Made by a program: the position numbers and the translations under genes. Below are positions 52,965 to 62,913 of a stretch of DNA of 64,000 nucleotides, piece by piece. Below the pieces are notes generated by a model, which was not told the origin of the DNA, searched no databases, and was given only the letters and a program-made list of their open reading frames with translations. Source of the stretch: Pseudomonadaceae bacterium (GTDB lineage Bacteria > Pseudomonadota > Gammaproteobacteria > Pseudomonadales > Pseudomonadaceae); contig JAUVZY010000013.1 of NCBI GenBank assembly GCA_030602315.1, positions 1 through 64,000 on the forward strand, in the 5' to 3' direction. Every line of letters begins with the position of its first letter. The stretch's first letter is position 1.

Positions 52965-53046
52965 ATCGCCGGCCCGCGGCGCCGTACTTGCAGCTTGCGG
53001 CGGCGGGCGTTAGCGTGCCGCCCTGAACTGGCAACCGGAATCACCC

Positions 53047-53361
53047 ATGAGCGAACGCAACCCGCTTCCCTACATCCTCACCGCCATCGGTACCGTGGTC
53101 GCTACCGTCGCGGTTCTCAGCGCCTACGGTTATCTGCACTTCGCCAAGCCCGAAGACGCGCTGCTGCTCAACGACTACACCATGCTCAAGACCATTCCCG
53201 GCGAGGACTACCGGGTGTCGCTCAAGCCGGCTGATCAGGTGGCGCGCTGCATCGACGGCGTGCTGGTGCTGTTCGATACCCAGCAAAAGGGGCTGACCGG
53301 CGTGCTGGTGGACAACCGCAAGCGCGCCGTGCGCTGCATGCCCGAAGCCGATCCGTTGTGA
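53047..53361 (+). CDS. Small membrane-anchored hypothetical protein
   Basis: 104 residues with an N-terminal hydrophobic segment (about 9-28, YILTAIGTVVATVAVLSAYGY) that could be an anchor. The remaining part is soluble, with two cysteines (ARCIDGVLVLF and VRCMPEADPL) that may form a disulfide if exported. I recall similar Pseudomonas proteins without known function. GGAA precedes the ATG. A strong 14-bp hairpin follows. Confidence 0.75.
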   Translation: MSERNPLPYILTAIGTVVATVAVLSAYGYLHFAKPEDALLLNDYTMLKTIPGEDYRVSLKPADQVARCIDGVLVLFDTQQKGLTGVLVDNRKRAVRCMPEADPL

Positions 53362-53366
53362 GTCGC

Positions 53367-53403
53367 CGATGCCCTGCCGCCGGTGCGGCAGGGCATCGCC
53401 TTT
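53367..53403. terminator. Convergent terminator between the small protein and the OmpA-like gene
   Basis: A perfect 14-bp stem (53367-53380 with 53385-53398) has the loop CGGT and is followed by CCTTTC. The hairpin lies between two converging genes and may serve both. Confidence 0.75.
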
Positions 53404-54389
53404 CAGCGCTGCTGATCCATCATGCGCATGTCGTGACGGCCGTCCTGCATGCGCTGCTGATGCTGGCGGCGCTCCTCCTCGGTCATCGGTTGCATGCGCG
53501 GCCGCTCCTGACCGCCCATGCCGCCCATGCCGCCCTGGCCCCCCATCGAGCCGGTCGGTCGGCCTTCACGCTGTTCGCTGCGCGGGCCGACCGGGCGGTT
53601 GTCGTCGGCAATGGTGACCTCGACGCGCCGGTTCATCGCGCGACCCGAGGATGAGTCGTTGCTGGCCACCGGAAAGTCCTGCCCGTACCCGCGGGTGACC
53701 AGCCGGCGCGGGTCGACGCCCATGCGGATCAGTTCGCGCTCGACCGCCTGAGCGCGGCGCTCGGACAGCCGCTGGTTGTGTTCCGCCGAACCGGTGCTGT
53801 CGGTATAGCCCTCGATCATCACCTGGCGCCCTTGGTGGCGGTTGAGAAAGTCGGCGAGCTTCTGGATTTCCCGTCGGCCGCTGGGCTTGAGTTCGGCACT
53901 GTTCACGTCGAACAGCACGTCACCGAAGGTGATGAGGGTGCCACGCTCGGTTGGCTTGGCATCCAGGCTTTCGCGTAGCTGGCGGATTTCCTGCTCGCGG
54001 CGCTGCAACTCGGCCTGGCTGCGCTGCAGCTGCGCCTCGCGGCTCTCCAGGCGTACCTGGGCGTGCTGCTGGTCCATGTTCATCAGTTGCTGCTCTGCCG
54101 CACGCAGGGCGACGGTCTGCTCGGCCATCTCGGTCGAGCGGCGGGCCAGGTAGGCCAGCTGGTTCACTTTTTCCGTGTCGGCATTGCTGTTGTGGGCCTG
54201 CTCGGCCTTGTCCAGGCGGTTGCCGGCGTCCTGGGTTTCCAGCGCGGCAAGTTCCAGCGAGCGCGGGTCGCTTTGCAGGCGCGTGTAGGCGCTGCGGGCT
54301 TCTTCCAGTTGTTCGTTGGGCTTGGAGGCGCAGGCGCCAAGACCGATGGCCACGGCGAGTAACGAGGGAAGGGTGACGAGCTTGTGCAT
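53403..54389 (-). CDS. OmpA-family lipoprotein with Met/Gln/Arg-rich C-terminal tail
   Basis: 328 residues. Lipobox GLGAC (Cys20). DUF4398-like helical N-terminal part (about 22-140) with a long coiled coil, then an OmpA-type peptidoglycan-binding domain (about 150-265): FDVNSAELKPSGRREIQKLADFL, GYTDSTGSAEHNQRLSERRAQAV and RGYGQDFPVASNDSSSGRAMNRRVEV. The last 60 residues add a low-complexity tail with GGMGGMGG and a run of methionine, histidine and arginine. Relatives like P. aeruginosa PA3692 (LptF) lack so long a tail as I recall. It lies downstream of another DUF4398 lipoprotein on the same strand. Confidence 0.85.
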   Translation of the reverse strand: MHKLVTLPSLLAVAIGLGACASKPNEQLEEARSAYTRLQSDPRSLELAALETQDAGNRLDKAEQAHNSNADTEKVNQLAYLARRSTEMAEQTVALRAAEQQLMNMDQQHAQVRLESREAQLQRSQAELQRREQEIRQLRESLDAKPTERGTLITFGDVLFDVNSAELKPSGRREIQKLADFLNRHQGRQVMIEGYTDSTGSAEHNQRLSERRAQAVERELIRMGVDPRRLVTRGYGQDFPVASNDSSSGRAMNRRVEVTIADDNRPVGPRSEQREGRPTGSMGGQGGMGGMGGQERPRMQPMTEEERRQHQQRMQDGRHDMRMMDQQR

Positions 54390-54525
54390 GACTTTGATCC
54401 TTCGGACGGTGAGATGTCGTCAGGCTTGCGGTGCACCAGGGAACTGCGTCGGCGGGCACTCGGCCCGGCCCGTACCGGTCCAGCCGGCTTGCCTGATTCG
54501 CTTTCGCGACGGCCGTGGGGCGGTA

Positions 54526-54924
54526 TCAGTAACCGCCGCCGCGCTGGGTTTCTTCACGCAGCAGGCGGATGCCTTCCTGGGCCTGCTCCAGCGCGCGTTG
54601 CGTCTTCACGGCGCGCGCCTTGCGCTCGGCCAGGCGCGCGTCGATCTCGGCTCTTTCGGCGAGTCGGCGGGCCTTGTCGTAGTTTTGCTTTTCCATCTCC
54701 AGCTCCGCCTGGCGCCAGTGTTCACGCGCCTGCTGCATTTCCAGCGGGGCGAACTTGGTGGCCTCGGCGGTGGTGGCGCTGCGGATGGCCGCTTCGGTGA
54801 CCGCGAACTGCTCCTTGGGCGGATTGCCGGCGCAGCCGGCGAGCAGGGCGCCGGACAACGCCAGGGCGACCATGCCGGCACGGCCGCGGCGTGAGAAGGG
54901 TTGAGTGAGGGCAGCTAGCTTCAT
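54526..54924 (-). CDS. DUF4398 family lipoprotein
   Basis: 132 residues from the ATG at 54924, with GGAGG 7 bases upstream. The signal sequence ends in LAGC (Cys31), an unusually long n-region with two arginines. The mature protein is helical: FAPLEMQQAREHWRQAE, then RLAERAEIDARLAERKARAV, consistent with DUF4398 and a coiled coil. The OmpA-like gene starts 136 bases downstream and shares the N-terminal domain type, so the two probably act together in the envelope. Confidence 0.8.
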   Translation of the reverse strand: MKLAALTQPFSRRGRAGMVALALSGALLAGCAGNPPKEQFAVTEAAIRSATTAEATKFAPLEMQQAREHWRQAELEMEKQNYDKARRLAERAEIDARLAERKARAVKTQRALEQAQEGIRLLREETQRGGGY

Positions 54925-55087
54925 GGGACAGCCTCCAGTGTCGGGTTCGATGGCGCGGGTGGCCTCTGGCCGTGGGCGCGCGACCGCGCAGACCACGGGG
55001 CACCTGCATTTTGTGAGGCTGTTGCGCGGCAATCGTTCCCGGTTCGCCGGCTGCGAGGGAAGGCCCGCCTCGCAGCCGGATGCGGCG

Positions 55088-55429
55088 CTAGCCGCGTTCG
55101 CCCTGTTCGGCCAGCAGCCGCTCCAGGTGCTTGCGCGAGAGCGTCAGAAAGCGCGGGGTCGGGCCGACGTCTTCATAGATCGGATCGCCTTGCTCGTCGG
55201 TCGCGATCACGTGGTTGCCCTGCACATAGGGGAAGCTGCCCTCGACCGCCTCCAGCGCGGCGCCCACCAGCTCCGACAGCAGCTCCTCGACGCTGCGCTT
55301 GGGGTACATCTCGGCCAGGGCTTCGAGGCGGGCGGCTGCTTCGATGTCCAGCGGGACGCTGTAACGGGCCTTGGTCAATTGGCCCTTGGCGGTCCGCTCC
55401 CATTGATCGACCAGTTCGATGATGTTCAT
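55088..55429 (-). CDS. Conserved hypothetical protein (often annotated as pilin assembly component)
   Basis: 113 residues from the ATG at 55429 ([12 protein letters not shown]), with AAGGA 7 bases upstream. It is soluble. The middle holds [25 protein letters not shown] and [20 protein letters not shown]. Pseudomonas relatives carry the label type 1 pili tip component without evidence known to me. It is divergent from ppc across about 200 bases. Confidence 0.75.
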   Translation of the reverse strand: MNIIELVDQWERTAKGQLTKARYSVPLDIEAAARLEALAEMYPKRSVEELLSELVGAALEAVEGSFPYVQGNHVIATDEQGDPIYEDVGPTPRFLTLSRKHLERLLAEQGERG

Positions 55430-55632
55430 CACGGCTTCCTTCTTTTGTTCTAGCGTTGTGGCGAAGCTGTTTGATCCATCCTGAGCCGCTGCGTGCCGGC
55501 AGGCAAGATCCTGCAAACAATCCTCGGGTAGGCCGGCTCATGGCGATTGCGGGCGGGCGCATTCTTGCTGACACTCAAGGTCAGACAAGGCTGCGGCAAC
55601 GCGGCACCAGTGCGCAGGACAGGAGCATGGCC

Positions 55633-58269
55633 ATGGCCAAAATCGATGCCCGTCTACGGGAAAACGTCCATCTGCTGGGCGAGCTGCTCGGACGGGCGAT
55701 CCGTCAGCAGCACGGCGACGAACTGTTCGAGAAGATCGAACGCATCCGCAAGGGTGCCAAGGCGGCCCGCCGCGGGATCGCCGAGGGCGCCCAGCAACTG
55801 GGTGAAACCCTCGACTCGCTGGACGAACACGAGCTGCTGCCGGTAGCGCGCGGTTTCAACCAGTTCCTCAACCTGGCCAACATCGCCGAGCAGCACCATC
55901 AGGTGCGGCGGCGCCGGGCCGGCGAGCCCGAGCCGTTCGAGTGCCGCGCCTTGCCGCACCTGCTTGAGCGCCTGAAGGGCGAGGGCTTCGCCGCCGAGGA
56001 GCTGGCGCGGCAACTGGGGCGGCTGGACATCGAGCTGGTGCTTACCGCCCATCCCACGGAAATCTCACGGCGCACCCTGATCCAGAAGTACGACGCCATC
56101 GCCGCCCAGCTGGCAGCCAAGGATCACTCCGACCTGACGCTCGCCGAGCGCCTGCGCATCGAACAGCGGCTGATGCGCTCGATCGCCGAGGTGTGGCACA
56201 CCGAAGAGATCCGCCGCCAGCGGCCGACCCCGGTGGACGAGGCGCGCTGGGGGTTTGCGGTGATCGAGAACTCGCTGTGGGAAGCCGTGCCGAACGTGCT
56301 GCGCCAGGTCGATCATGCGCTGAACGAAAGCACCGGGCTGCGCTTGCCGCTGTCCGCCGCGCCGATCCGCTTCGCCTCGTGGATGGGCGGCGACCGCGAC
56401 GGCAACCCCAACGTCACCGCCAGGATCACCCGCGAGGTGCTGCTGCTGGCGCGTCATCAGGCCGCCGAGCTGTACCTGCGCGAGGTCGAGGAGCTGATCA
56501 CCACGCTGTCCATGCAGGCGGCTACCGACGACGTGCTGCACCTGGCCGGCGGCGATCCGGAGCCCTACCGCGCCGTGCTCAAGCGCCTGCGTGACCGGCT
56601 GGTGGCGACGCGCGACTGGGCCGCCGCCGCGCAGCAGGTGGACATCCCGCCTTCTGCCGAAGTGCTGCAGGAGGTCGGCGAGCTGCGCGAGCCGCTGGAG
56701 CTGTGCTACCGCTCGCTGCATGCGCGTGGCATGGGGCTGATCGCCGATGGCGGCCTGCTCGACTGCCTGCGGCGCATTTCCGCCTTCGGCCTGTTTCTGG
56801 TGCGTCTGGATATCCGCCAGGACGCCGCGCGGCATCGCTCGGCGCTCACCGAGATCACCGAGTTCCTCGGCCTCGGCCGCTACGAGGAGTGGGACGAGGC
56901 GCGCCGCCTGACCTTCCTGCAGGAGGAGCTGGACAACCGCCGCCCGCTGCTGCCGCCCGATTACCAGGCCAGCGCCGACACCGCCGAGGTGCTGGCAACC
57001 TGCGGGGTGATCGCCGATGCGCCAGCCGGTTCGCTCGGCAGCTACGTGATCTCCATGGCGCGCGACGCCTCCGATGTGCTGGCGGTGCAACTGCTGCTCA
57101 AGGAAGCCGGGCTGCGCCGGCCGATGCGCGTGGTGCCGCTGTTCGAAACCCTCGACGACCTGAACCACGCCGGGCCGGCCATCGACCGCCTGCTCGGCTT
57201 GCCGGGTTACCGCCGGCGCCTGCAGGGACCGCAGGAGGTGATGATCGGCTACTCGGACTCGGCCAAGGATGCCGGCACCACCGCCGCCGCCTGGGCCCAG
57301 TACCGCGCCCAGGAAAGCCTGGTGCAGATCTGCCGCGCCCACGAGGTAGAGCTTTTGCTGTTTCACGGTCGCGGCGGTACGGTCGGCCGCGGTGGCGCGC
57401 CGGCCCACGCGGCGATCCTCTCCCAGCCGCCGGGTTCGGTGACCGGACGCTTCCGCACCACCGAGCAGGGCGAGATGATCCGCTTCAAGTTCGGCCTGCC
57501 GGACATCGCCGAGCAGAACCTGCACCTTTATCTGGTGGCGGTGCTGGAGGCTACCCTGATGCCGCCGCCGAGCCCGCGCGCCGAATGGCGCGAGCTGATG
57601 GATCAGCTGGCCGCCGACGGGGTGGCCACCTACCGCGGCATCGTCCGCGACCAGCCGCAGTTCGTCGATTACTTCCGCCAGGCCACGCCGGAGATGGAGC
57701 TCGGGCGCTTGCCGCTGGGCAGTCGCCCGGCGCGTCGCCGACAGGGCGGCGTCGATACGTTGCGGGCGATCCCATGGATCTTCGCCTGGACCCAGACCCG
57801 CCTGATGCTGCCAGCCTGGCTGGGCTGGGACAGCGCCCTGCAGCGTGCTCTGGCCCAGGGCAAGGGGCCGCTGCTACGCGAGATGCGCGCGCAGTGGCCA
57901 TTCTTCGCCACTCGCATCGACATGCTGGAAATGGTGCTGGCCAAGTCGGACGCCGACATTGCCCGGCGCTACGACGAGCGGCTGGTCGAGCCGGGGCTGC
58001 AGGCGTTGGGGCTGGAACTGCGCGACCGATTGACGCAGGCGATCCAGGCCATGCTCGAGCTGACCGGTCAAGAGGAGCTGCTCTCGCACAGTCCGGAAAC
58101 CCAGGAGGCGTTCAGTCTGCGCAACACCTACCTTGACCCGCTGCACCTGCTGCAGATCGAGTTGCTGGCCCGCTCGCGCCAGCAGCCGGAGCTGGCCGAC
58201 AGTCCGCTCGAACAGGCACTTCTGGTCAGCGTCGCTGGTATTGCTGCGGGCTTGCGCAATACGGGCTGA
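55633..58269 (+). CDS. ppc: Phosphoenolpyruvate carboxylase
   Basis: 878 residues from the ATG at 55633, chosen because AGGAG ends 7 bases upstream and the P. aeruginosa enzyme has the same length; the ATG two codons earlier would leave a one-base spacing. It carboxylates phosphoenolpyruvate to oxaloacetate to refill the citric acid cycle. The catalytic histidine is in [12 protein letters not shown]. The active-site loop is [14 protein letters not shown], and [13 protein letters not shown] lies in the N-terminal half. The C-terminus ends with NTG, the usual inhibitor-binding end of this family. Confidence 0.97.
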   Translation: MAKIDARLRENVHLLGELLGRAIRQQHGDELFEKIERIRKGAKAARRGIAEGAQQLGETLDSLDEHELLPVARGFNQFLNLANIAEQHHQVRRRRAGEPEPFECRALPHLLERLKGEGFAAEELARQLGRLDIELVLTAHPTEISRRTLIQKYDAIAAQLAAKDHSDLTLAERLRIEQRLMRSIAEVWHTEEIRRQRPTPVDEARWGFAVIENSLWEAVPNVLRQVDHALNESTGLRLPLSAAPIRFASWMGGDRDGNPNVTARITREVLLLARHQAAELYLREVEELITTLSMQAATDDVLHLAGGDPEPYRAVLKRLRDRLVATRDWAAAAQQVDIPPSAEVLQEVGELREPLELCYRSLHARGMGLIADGGLLDCLRRISAFGLFLVRLDIRQDAARHRSALTEITEFLGLGRYEEWDEARRLTFLQEELDNRRPLLPPDYQASADTAEVLATCGVIADAPAGSLGSYVISMARDASDVLAVQLLLKEAGLRRPMRVVPLFETLDDLNHAGPAIDRLLGLPGYRRRLQGPQEVMIGYSDSAKDAGTTAAAWAQYRAQESLVQICRAHEVELLLFHGRGGTVGRGGAPAHAAILSQPPGSVTGRFRTTEQGEMIRFKFGLPDIAEQNLHLYLVAVLEATLMPPPSPRAEWRELMDQLAADGVATYRGIVRDQPQFVDYFRQATPEMELGRLPLGSRPARRRQGGVDTLRAIPWIFAWTQTRLMLPAWLGWDSALQRALAQGKGPLLREMRAQWPFFATRIDMLEMVLAKSDADIARRYDERLVEPGLQALGLELRDRLTQAIQAMLELTGQEELLSHSPETQEAFSLRNTYLDPLHLLQIELLARSRQQPELADSPLEQALLVSVAGIAAGLRNTG

Positions 58270-58512
58270 GACGAAAATAGCGGTCGGCAAGCGTACGACC
58301 ATCGTCTAGTATTGCGCGCTCGTGCCGAACGGGCGTTCGCCTTGACACGTGGCGTCTCAGGACCCTGCTCGGCAACTTGTGTGCAACCGCTGCGCTTGTG
58401 TATCGTGTCGGGCCTTTTTCGCCGCGGCGTGGCGGCATCGAGAACAGATAACCGGGGTTTCACCCGTCCGTTGCGGTGCCCGGCAGTGGTTTTTCTTTTT
58501 AGGAGCACATCG

Positions 58513-59160
58513 ATGCGTGTGATTCTGCTGGGGGCTCCCGGTGCAGGCAAAGGTACCCAGGCTCGTTTCATCACCGAGAAGTTCGGCATTCCGCAGATTT
58601 CCACCGGCGACATGCTGCGTGCGGCGGTCAAGGCCGGCTCGCCGCTCGGCCTGAAGGTCAAGGGCGTGATGGACAGCGGTGGTCTGGTGTCCGACGAGAT
58701 CATCATCGCCCTGATCCAGGAGCGCCTGACTCAGCCGGACTGCGCCAAGGGCTTCCTCTTCGATGGCTTCCCGCGCACCATCCCCCAGGCCGAGGCGCTG
58801 CGCCAGGCCGGCGTGGCCATCGATCACGTGCTCGAGATCGCGGTGGACGACGAGGAAATCGTCAGCCGCCTGTCCGGCCGCTGGGTGCACCCGAACTCGG
58901 GCCGCGTCTACCACAGCATCCATAACCCGCCGAAGGTCGCGGGCGTGGACGACGAGACCGGCGAAGCGCTGATCCAGCGCGAGGACGACAAGGAAGAAAC
59001 CATCCGCAAGCGTCTGTCGATCTACCATTCGCAGACCCAGCCGCTGGTGGACTTCTACAGCGAACTCGCCGCCAGCGAAGGCACGCCCAAGTACAGCCGC
59101 GTCGAAGGCGTGGGCAGCGTCGACGAGATCACTGGCAAGGTGCTCGCTGCGCTCAGCTGA
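58513..59160 (+). CDS. adk: Adenylate kinase
   Basis: 215 residues from the ATG at 58513; AGGAG lies 7 bases upstream. It interconverts ATP + AMP and 2 ADP. P-loop [26 protein letters not shown] signature and a LID domain with [20 protein letters not shown] that lacks zinc cysteines. [15 protein letters not shown] is the expected downstream stretch. It is a single gene with its own upstream region of about 240 bases after ppc. Confidence 0.98.
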   Translation: MRVILLGAPGAGKGTQARFITEKFGIPQISTGDMLRAAVKAGSPLGLKVKGVMDSGGLVSDEIIIALIQERLTQPDCAKGFLFDGFPRTIPQAEALRQAGVAIDHVLEIAVDDEEIVSRLSGRWVHPNSGRVYHSIHNPPKVAGVDDETGEALIQREDDKEETIRKRLSIYHSQTQPLVDFYSELAASEGTPKYSRVEGVGSVDEITGKVLAALS

Positions 59161-59179
59161 TCGGCTGTTGCTCGCCACG

Positions 59180-59205
59180 ACGGCCCGCTTGCGGGCCGTT
59201 GTCGT
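59180..59205 (+). terminator. Terminator-like hairpin after adk
   Basis: ACGGCCCG (59180-59187) pairs with CGGGCCGT (59192-59199) around CTTG, followed by TGTCGTTTC, a poor T-tract. Confidence 0.5.
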
Positions 59206-59225
59206 TTCCGCCGCCGGTGGTTGGG

Positions 59226-59231
59226 TATAAT
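59226..59231 (+). promoter_or_regulatory. Candidate -10 box upstream of tsaB
   Basis: A perfect TATAAT lies 33 bases before the tsaB ATG. No -35 element with normal spacing was found; TTGTCG is 21 bases upstream. Confidence 0.4.
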
Positions 59232-59263
59232 CGCCGCCTTTTTTCGCCCCCTCGGACACTCCC

Positions 59264-59941
59264 ATGCCCACCCTCCTGGCCCTGGATACTTCCACCGAAG
59301 CCTGTTCTGTCGCCCTCTGGCATGACGCGCGCCTGCTCAGTCGCCATGAGGTGATCCCGCGCCTGCACGCACAGCGGGTGCTGCCGATGGTGCGCGAGCT
59401 GCTGGACGAAGCCGGACTGGCCCTGACGGCGCTGGACGCCATCGCCTTCGGTCGAGGCCCGGGCGCCTTCACCGGCATCCGCATCGCCATCGGCGTGGTG
59501 CAGGGCCTGGCCTTTGCGCTCGATCGGCCGGTGCTGCCGGTCTCCGACCTGGCGGTGATCGCCCAGCGCGCCTGGCGCGAGCATGGCGCCACCCAGGTCG
59601 CAGCGGCCATCGACGCCCGCATGGATGAGGTCTACTGGGGTTGCTATCGCCTCGAGGAAGGCGAAATGCGCCTGGCCGGCGTGGAAGCGGTGCTGCCGCC
59701 CGAGCAGGTGGCGTTGCCTCGGCAGGCCGAGGGCGACTGGTTCGGCGCCGGCACCGGCTGGGGCTACGGCGCGCGGATTCCGGTGCGCCCGCGGGCACAG
59801 GACGCCGGGCTGCTGCCGCACGCCGAGGATCTGTTGCAGCTGGCCCGTGGGGCCTGGGCACGGGGCGAGGCGCTGGCCGCCGAGCAGGCCCAGCCGGTCT
59901 ACCTGCGCGACAACGTCGCTACCCCGAAGAAGGGGCTGTGA
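59264..59941 (+). CDS. tsaB: tRNA threonylcarbamoyladenosine biosynthesis protein TsaB
   Basis: 225 residues. TsaB is the scaffold of the TsaBDE complex that makes t6A37 in tRNAs reading ANN codons. It has the ASKHA fold with LALDTSTEACSVAL and AIAFGRGPGAFTGIRIAIGVVQGLAFAL, and lacks the metal-binding histidines of TsaD, as expected. The C-terminus AQPVYLRDNVATPKKG is conserved. Confidence 0.96.
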   Translation: MPTLLALDTSTEACSVALWHDARLLSRHEVIPRLHAQRVLPMVRELLDEAGLALTALDAIAFGRGPGAFTGIRIAIGVVQGLAFALDRPVLPVSDLAVIAQRAWREHGATQVAAAIDARMDEVYWGCYRLEEGEMRLAGVEAVLPPEQVALPRQAEGDWFGAGTGWGYGARIPVRPRAQDAGLLPHAEDLLQLARGAWARGEALAAEQAQPVYLRDNVATPKKGL

Positions 59942-60054
59942 GGCGACCGGCGGCGCAAACGTTGCCAGCAGCGTGCGGTCGCAAGTAAAGTTGCGCAGCC
60001 TCCGCCCGAGGCTATCACCGTCTGCCCGCAAGCACAGGTTCGCTTCCTCCTATC

Positions 60055-60408
60055 ATGCGTATCGACAGCTTCGCTTCCTTTCCGCTGGATCGTCCCGCGC
60101 GCCCGGGTAGCGCGGTCACGCCCTATCGGGAGAGCCAGCGTTCGGCGGACGAGGCGCGCCAGGCGCGCGATCAGCAGCGCTCGGAGGCTACCAGCCAGGG
60201 GCTGGAGCGCCAGCCGCAACGGCGTCAGGTGGAGCCCTCGATCGAGGTCATCGGCAGCCGCTGGCAGCGCGGCGACGAGGCCCGCCAGGCCGAGTTCATC
60301 CCGCCGGCCAACAGCTATGCCGCCCGTGCGCTGAGCAGCTACCTCAGTACCGCCCAGTTCCAGGAGTTCACCGCCGAGCAAGTGCTCGGTCTGGACCTCT
60401 ACGCCTGA
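60055..60408 (+). CDS. Conserved hypothetical protein, mostly disordered
   Basis: 117 residues. The middle (about 22-60) is rich in Arg, Gln and Glu and probably disordered. The ends are more ordered: MRIDSFASFPLDRPARPGS at the start and SSYLSTAQFQEFTAEQVLGLDLYA at the end. No signal or cysteines. I recall a gene of this type next to tsaB in Pseudomonas. Function unknown. Its stop is 3 bases before the next start. Confidence 0.7.
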   Translation: MRIDSFASFPLDRPARPGSAVTPYRESQRSADEARQARDQQRSEATSQGLERQPQRRQVEPSIEVIGSRWQRGDEARQAEFIPPANSYAARALSSYLSTAQFQEFTAEQVLGLDLYA

Positions 60409-60411
60409 CGC

Positions 60412-61287
60412 GTGAACCTTCCCTACTTTCTCGGTTGCCCCGCCTGGAACACGGCGGACTGGCTTGGCTCGCTGTATCCGCCGGGCACGCCCGCCAGCGC
60501 ACTGCTCGCTGCCTATGCGAGTGTGTTCAACACCGTCGAAGGCAACACCACCTTCTATGCCTGGCCGGCCGAAGGCACGGTGGCGCGCTGGGCGGAGCAG
60601 ATGCCGGCCGGGTTTCGCTTTTGCGCCAAGTTTCCCCGCGAGATCAGCCATGGCGGCGACCTACGTCTGCAGCGCGAGGAGATCGGGCGGTTTCTCGCGC
60701 GGCTCGCGCCACTGGGCGCGCGGGTGACTCCGTACTGGCTGCAATTGCCGGCGCAGTTCGGGCCGGCGCGACTGGCTGAATTGCAAGCCGTACTCGGCTG
60801 GATGGAGGGGCGTCCGCTGGCGGTGGAGGTGCGCCACCCGGCGTTCTTCGCCCGCGGCGAGGAGGAGCGGGCGCTCAACCGCCTGCTGCGCGATCACGGT
60901 GTCGAGCGCATCTGCCTGGACAGCCGCGCGTTGTTCAGTTGCCGCTCGCAGGAACCGGCGGTGCTGCACGCCCAGCGCGTCAAGCCGCGACTGCCGGTGC
61001 GCCCGACGGCGTTCAGCGCCGCGCCGCAGCTGCGTTTCATCGGCCACCCTGCGTTGGCCGCCAACGATGCCTTCCTGGCGCCCTGGCTGGACAAGCTCGC
61101 CGGCTGGATCGAGCAGGGACTCACGCCGCATGTCTACCTGCACACCCCGGACAACCGCCAGGCGCCGGAGCTGGCGCTGCGCTTTCATCGCCTGCTTGCC
61201 GAACGCCTGCCCGGCCTGCCGCCGCTGGCGCTGCCCGGCGCCGTGCAGGCGCAGTTATCGCTGATCGGTGACGACGCGCACGGCTGA
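60412..61287 (+). CDS. DUF72 family protein (YecE-like)
   Basis: 291 residues from a GTG at 60412, probably coupled to the gene before it, since no ribosome-binding site is obvious. A TIM-barrel protein with the DUF72 pattern: LGCPAWNTADWLGSLYP, then FNTVEGNTTFYAWP, FRFCAKFPREISH, and later PLAVEVRHPAFF, VYLHTPDN. The family is linked to Fe-S proteins by some structural work, but no clear enzyme activity is known. Confidence 0.88.
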   Translation: MNLPYFLGCPAWNTADWLGSLYPPGTPASALLAAYASVFNTVEGNTTFYAWPAEGTVARWAEQMPAGFRFCAKFPREISHGGDLRLQREEIGRFLARLAPLGARVTPYWLQLPAQFGPARLAELQAVLGWMEGRPLAVEVRHPAFFARGEEERALNRLLRDHGVERICLDSRALFSCRSQEPAVLHAQRVKPRLPVRPTAFSAAPQLRFIGHPALAANDAFLAPWLDKLAGWIEQGLTPHVYLHTPDNRQAPELALRFHRLLAERLPGLPPLALPGAVQAQLSLIGDDAHG

Positions 61288-61325
61288 GCGCTGCAACCCG
61301 GCGCTCGGCCGCTTGCCCAACCGAC

Positions 61326-62021
61326 ATGACCATCGCGCGCTTGATCCTGCTCTGTGTACTGCTGGCCCTGGTCGGCTTCGGCCTTGCCGTCTGGCAGGGC
61401 GTCTACCGGGTACCGCCGGCGTGGAACCCCTGGGCGCCGCTGGATGTGCAGCAGCCGCCCAACCTGCTCACCGGCCACAAGCTGCGGCGCCTGCAGGATG
61501 ATCCGGCGCTGTGCCGCCTGGCGCTCGACAGTGCCGAGCTGCGTTACACGCCGATGCCCGACAGCCTGCCCGATCCGACCTGCCCGCTGACCAACACCGT
61601 GCGCATCGAGGCCTCGGCGCTACGCTTCAGCGCGCCGTTTCGTGCCACCTGCAGCCTGGCGGTGGCCTACGCGCTGTTCGAAACCCATGACCTGCGGCCG
61701 GCGGCCGAAGCTCACCTCGGTTCGCCGCTGGTTCGCCTCGACCATTTCGGCAGCTTCGCCTGCCGAAACATTGCCCGTAGCAACCGGCGCAGCCAGCACG
61801 CCACGGCCAATGCGCTGGACATCGCCGGCTTTCATCTGGCCGACGGCCGACGAATCACCGTCGCGCGCCACTGGTCCGGCGACGATCCCGAGGCACGCTT
61901 TCTGCGCGCAGTGCGCGATGGCGCCTGCCGGCGCTTTCGCGCCACCCTCGGACCGGACTACAACGCCGCCCACCATGACCACCTGCATGTGGACATGGGC
62001 CGCTTCGGCATCTGTCGCTAA
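61326..62021 (+). CDS. Extensin-like C-domain protein (M15/VanY-like fold)
   Basis: 231 residues with an N-terminal membrane anchor (about 5-25) and a periplasmic domain. The metal-site pattern [12 protein letters not shown] and [15 protein letters not shown] matches the extensin-like family, whose fold resembles D-Ala-D-Ala peptidases. Cysteines at CRLALD, CPLTN, TCSLA, ACRNIA, ACRRF and GICR suggest disulfides. A peptidoglycan hydrolase role is inference. Confidence 0.85.
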   Translation: MTIARLILLCVLLALVGFGLAVWQGVYRVPPAWNPWAPLDVQQPPNLLTGHKLRRLQDDPALCRLALDSAELRYTPMPDSLPDPTCPLTNTVRIEASALRFSAPFRATCSLAVAYALFETHDLRPAAEAHLGSPLVRLDHFGSFACRNIARSNRRSQHATANALDIAGFHLADGRRITVARHWSGDDPEARFLRAVRDGACRRFRATLGPDYNAAHHDHLHVDMGRFGICR

Positions 62022-62089
62022 CGGCCCGGTTATCGCCCGGCGCGCCCAGCTGGCACAATGCGCGGCTTAACATCACTGGTGATCGCCCC

Positions 62090-62854
62090 ATGAGCTGCGT
62101 CGTTCGCATCGAGCCCCTTGCCGCCCCGTTCGCCGAGGAGGCGGCCCGCTGGGCGGCGCGCCTGGGCCTGCCGCTGGCCGGCGAGGCCGAGCTGGCCTTG
62201 CAGGTGGGCGAGGACGGCTTGCAGCTGCAGCTGCTCGGCGACGACGCGCCAGGGCCGGTGCGGGTGGATTTTCTCGAAGGTGCCGCCGCCCATCGCCGCC
62301 AGTTCGGCGGTGGCAGCGGACAAATGATCGCCAAGGCGGTGGGCATCGCCCCCGGCATCCGCCCGCAGGTGCTCGATGCCACCGCGGGTCTGGGCCGCGA
62401 TGCCTTCGTGCTGGCCACGCTGGGCTGCCCGGTGCAGCTGATCGAGCGCCAGCCGGTCATCGCGGCGCTGCTCGAAGACGGGCTGGCGCGGGCTGCGCGG
62501 GATCTTGAAGTCGGCCCGATCGTGGCGAGGATGCAACTGCACACCGGCAACGCCATTGACCGCCTGCGCCAGTGGCAGGGCGAGGCGCCGCAAGTGGTCT
62601 ACCTCGATCCGATGTTTCCGCATCGGGACAAGACCGCGCTGGTGAAAAAGGAAATGCGCGTGTTCCGCCCGCTGGTGGGGGACGACGACGACGCGCCGGC
62701 CTTGCTCGAAGCGGCCCTGGCCCTGGCCAGCCACCGGGTGGTGGTCAAGCGCCCGCGCAAGGCACCGGTGATCGAAGGGCCAAAGCCCGGATACAGCCTG
62801 GAAGGCAAATCCAGCCGCTACGATATCTACCCGAAGAAAAAGCTCACGGCGTGA
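62090..62854 (+). CDS. rsmJ: 16S rRNA (guanine1516-N2)-methyltransferase RsmJ
   Basis: 254 residues. SAM-binding motif [18 protein letters not shown] near 95; [23 protein letters not shown] is the family signature (DPMFP catalytic motif), and [12 protein letters not shown] closes the protein. It methylates G1516 of 16S rRNA. It has no close operon partner. Confidence 0.95.
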   Translation: MSCVVRIEPLAAPFAEEAARWAARLGLPLAGEAELALQVGEDGLQLQLLGDDAPGPVRVDFLEGAAAHRRQFGGGSGQMIAKAVGIAPGIRPQVLDATAGLGRDAFVLATLGCPVQLIERQPVIAALLEDGLARAARDLEVGPIVARMQLHTGNAIDRLRQWQGEAPQVVYLDPMFPHRDKTALVKKEMRVFRPLVGDDDDAPALLEAALALASHRVVVKRPRKAPVIEGPKPGYSLEGKSSRYDIYPKKKLTA

Positions 62855-62913
62855 CGGCAGGCAGGCGCGAGCCGCGCTGCTAAGCTGTTTCCACCTTTTT
62901 GCGGAGTGCCCTG

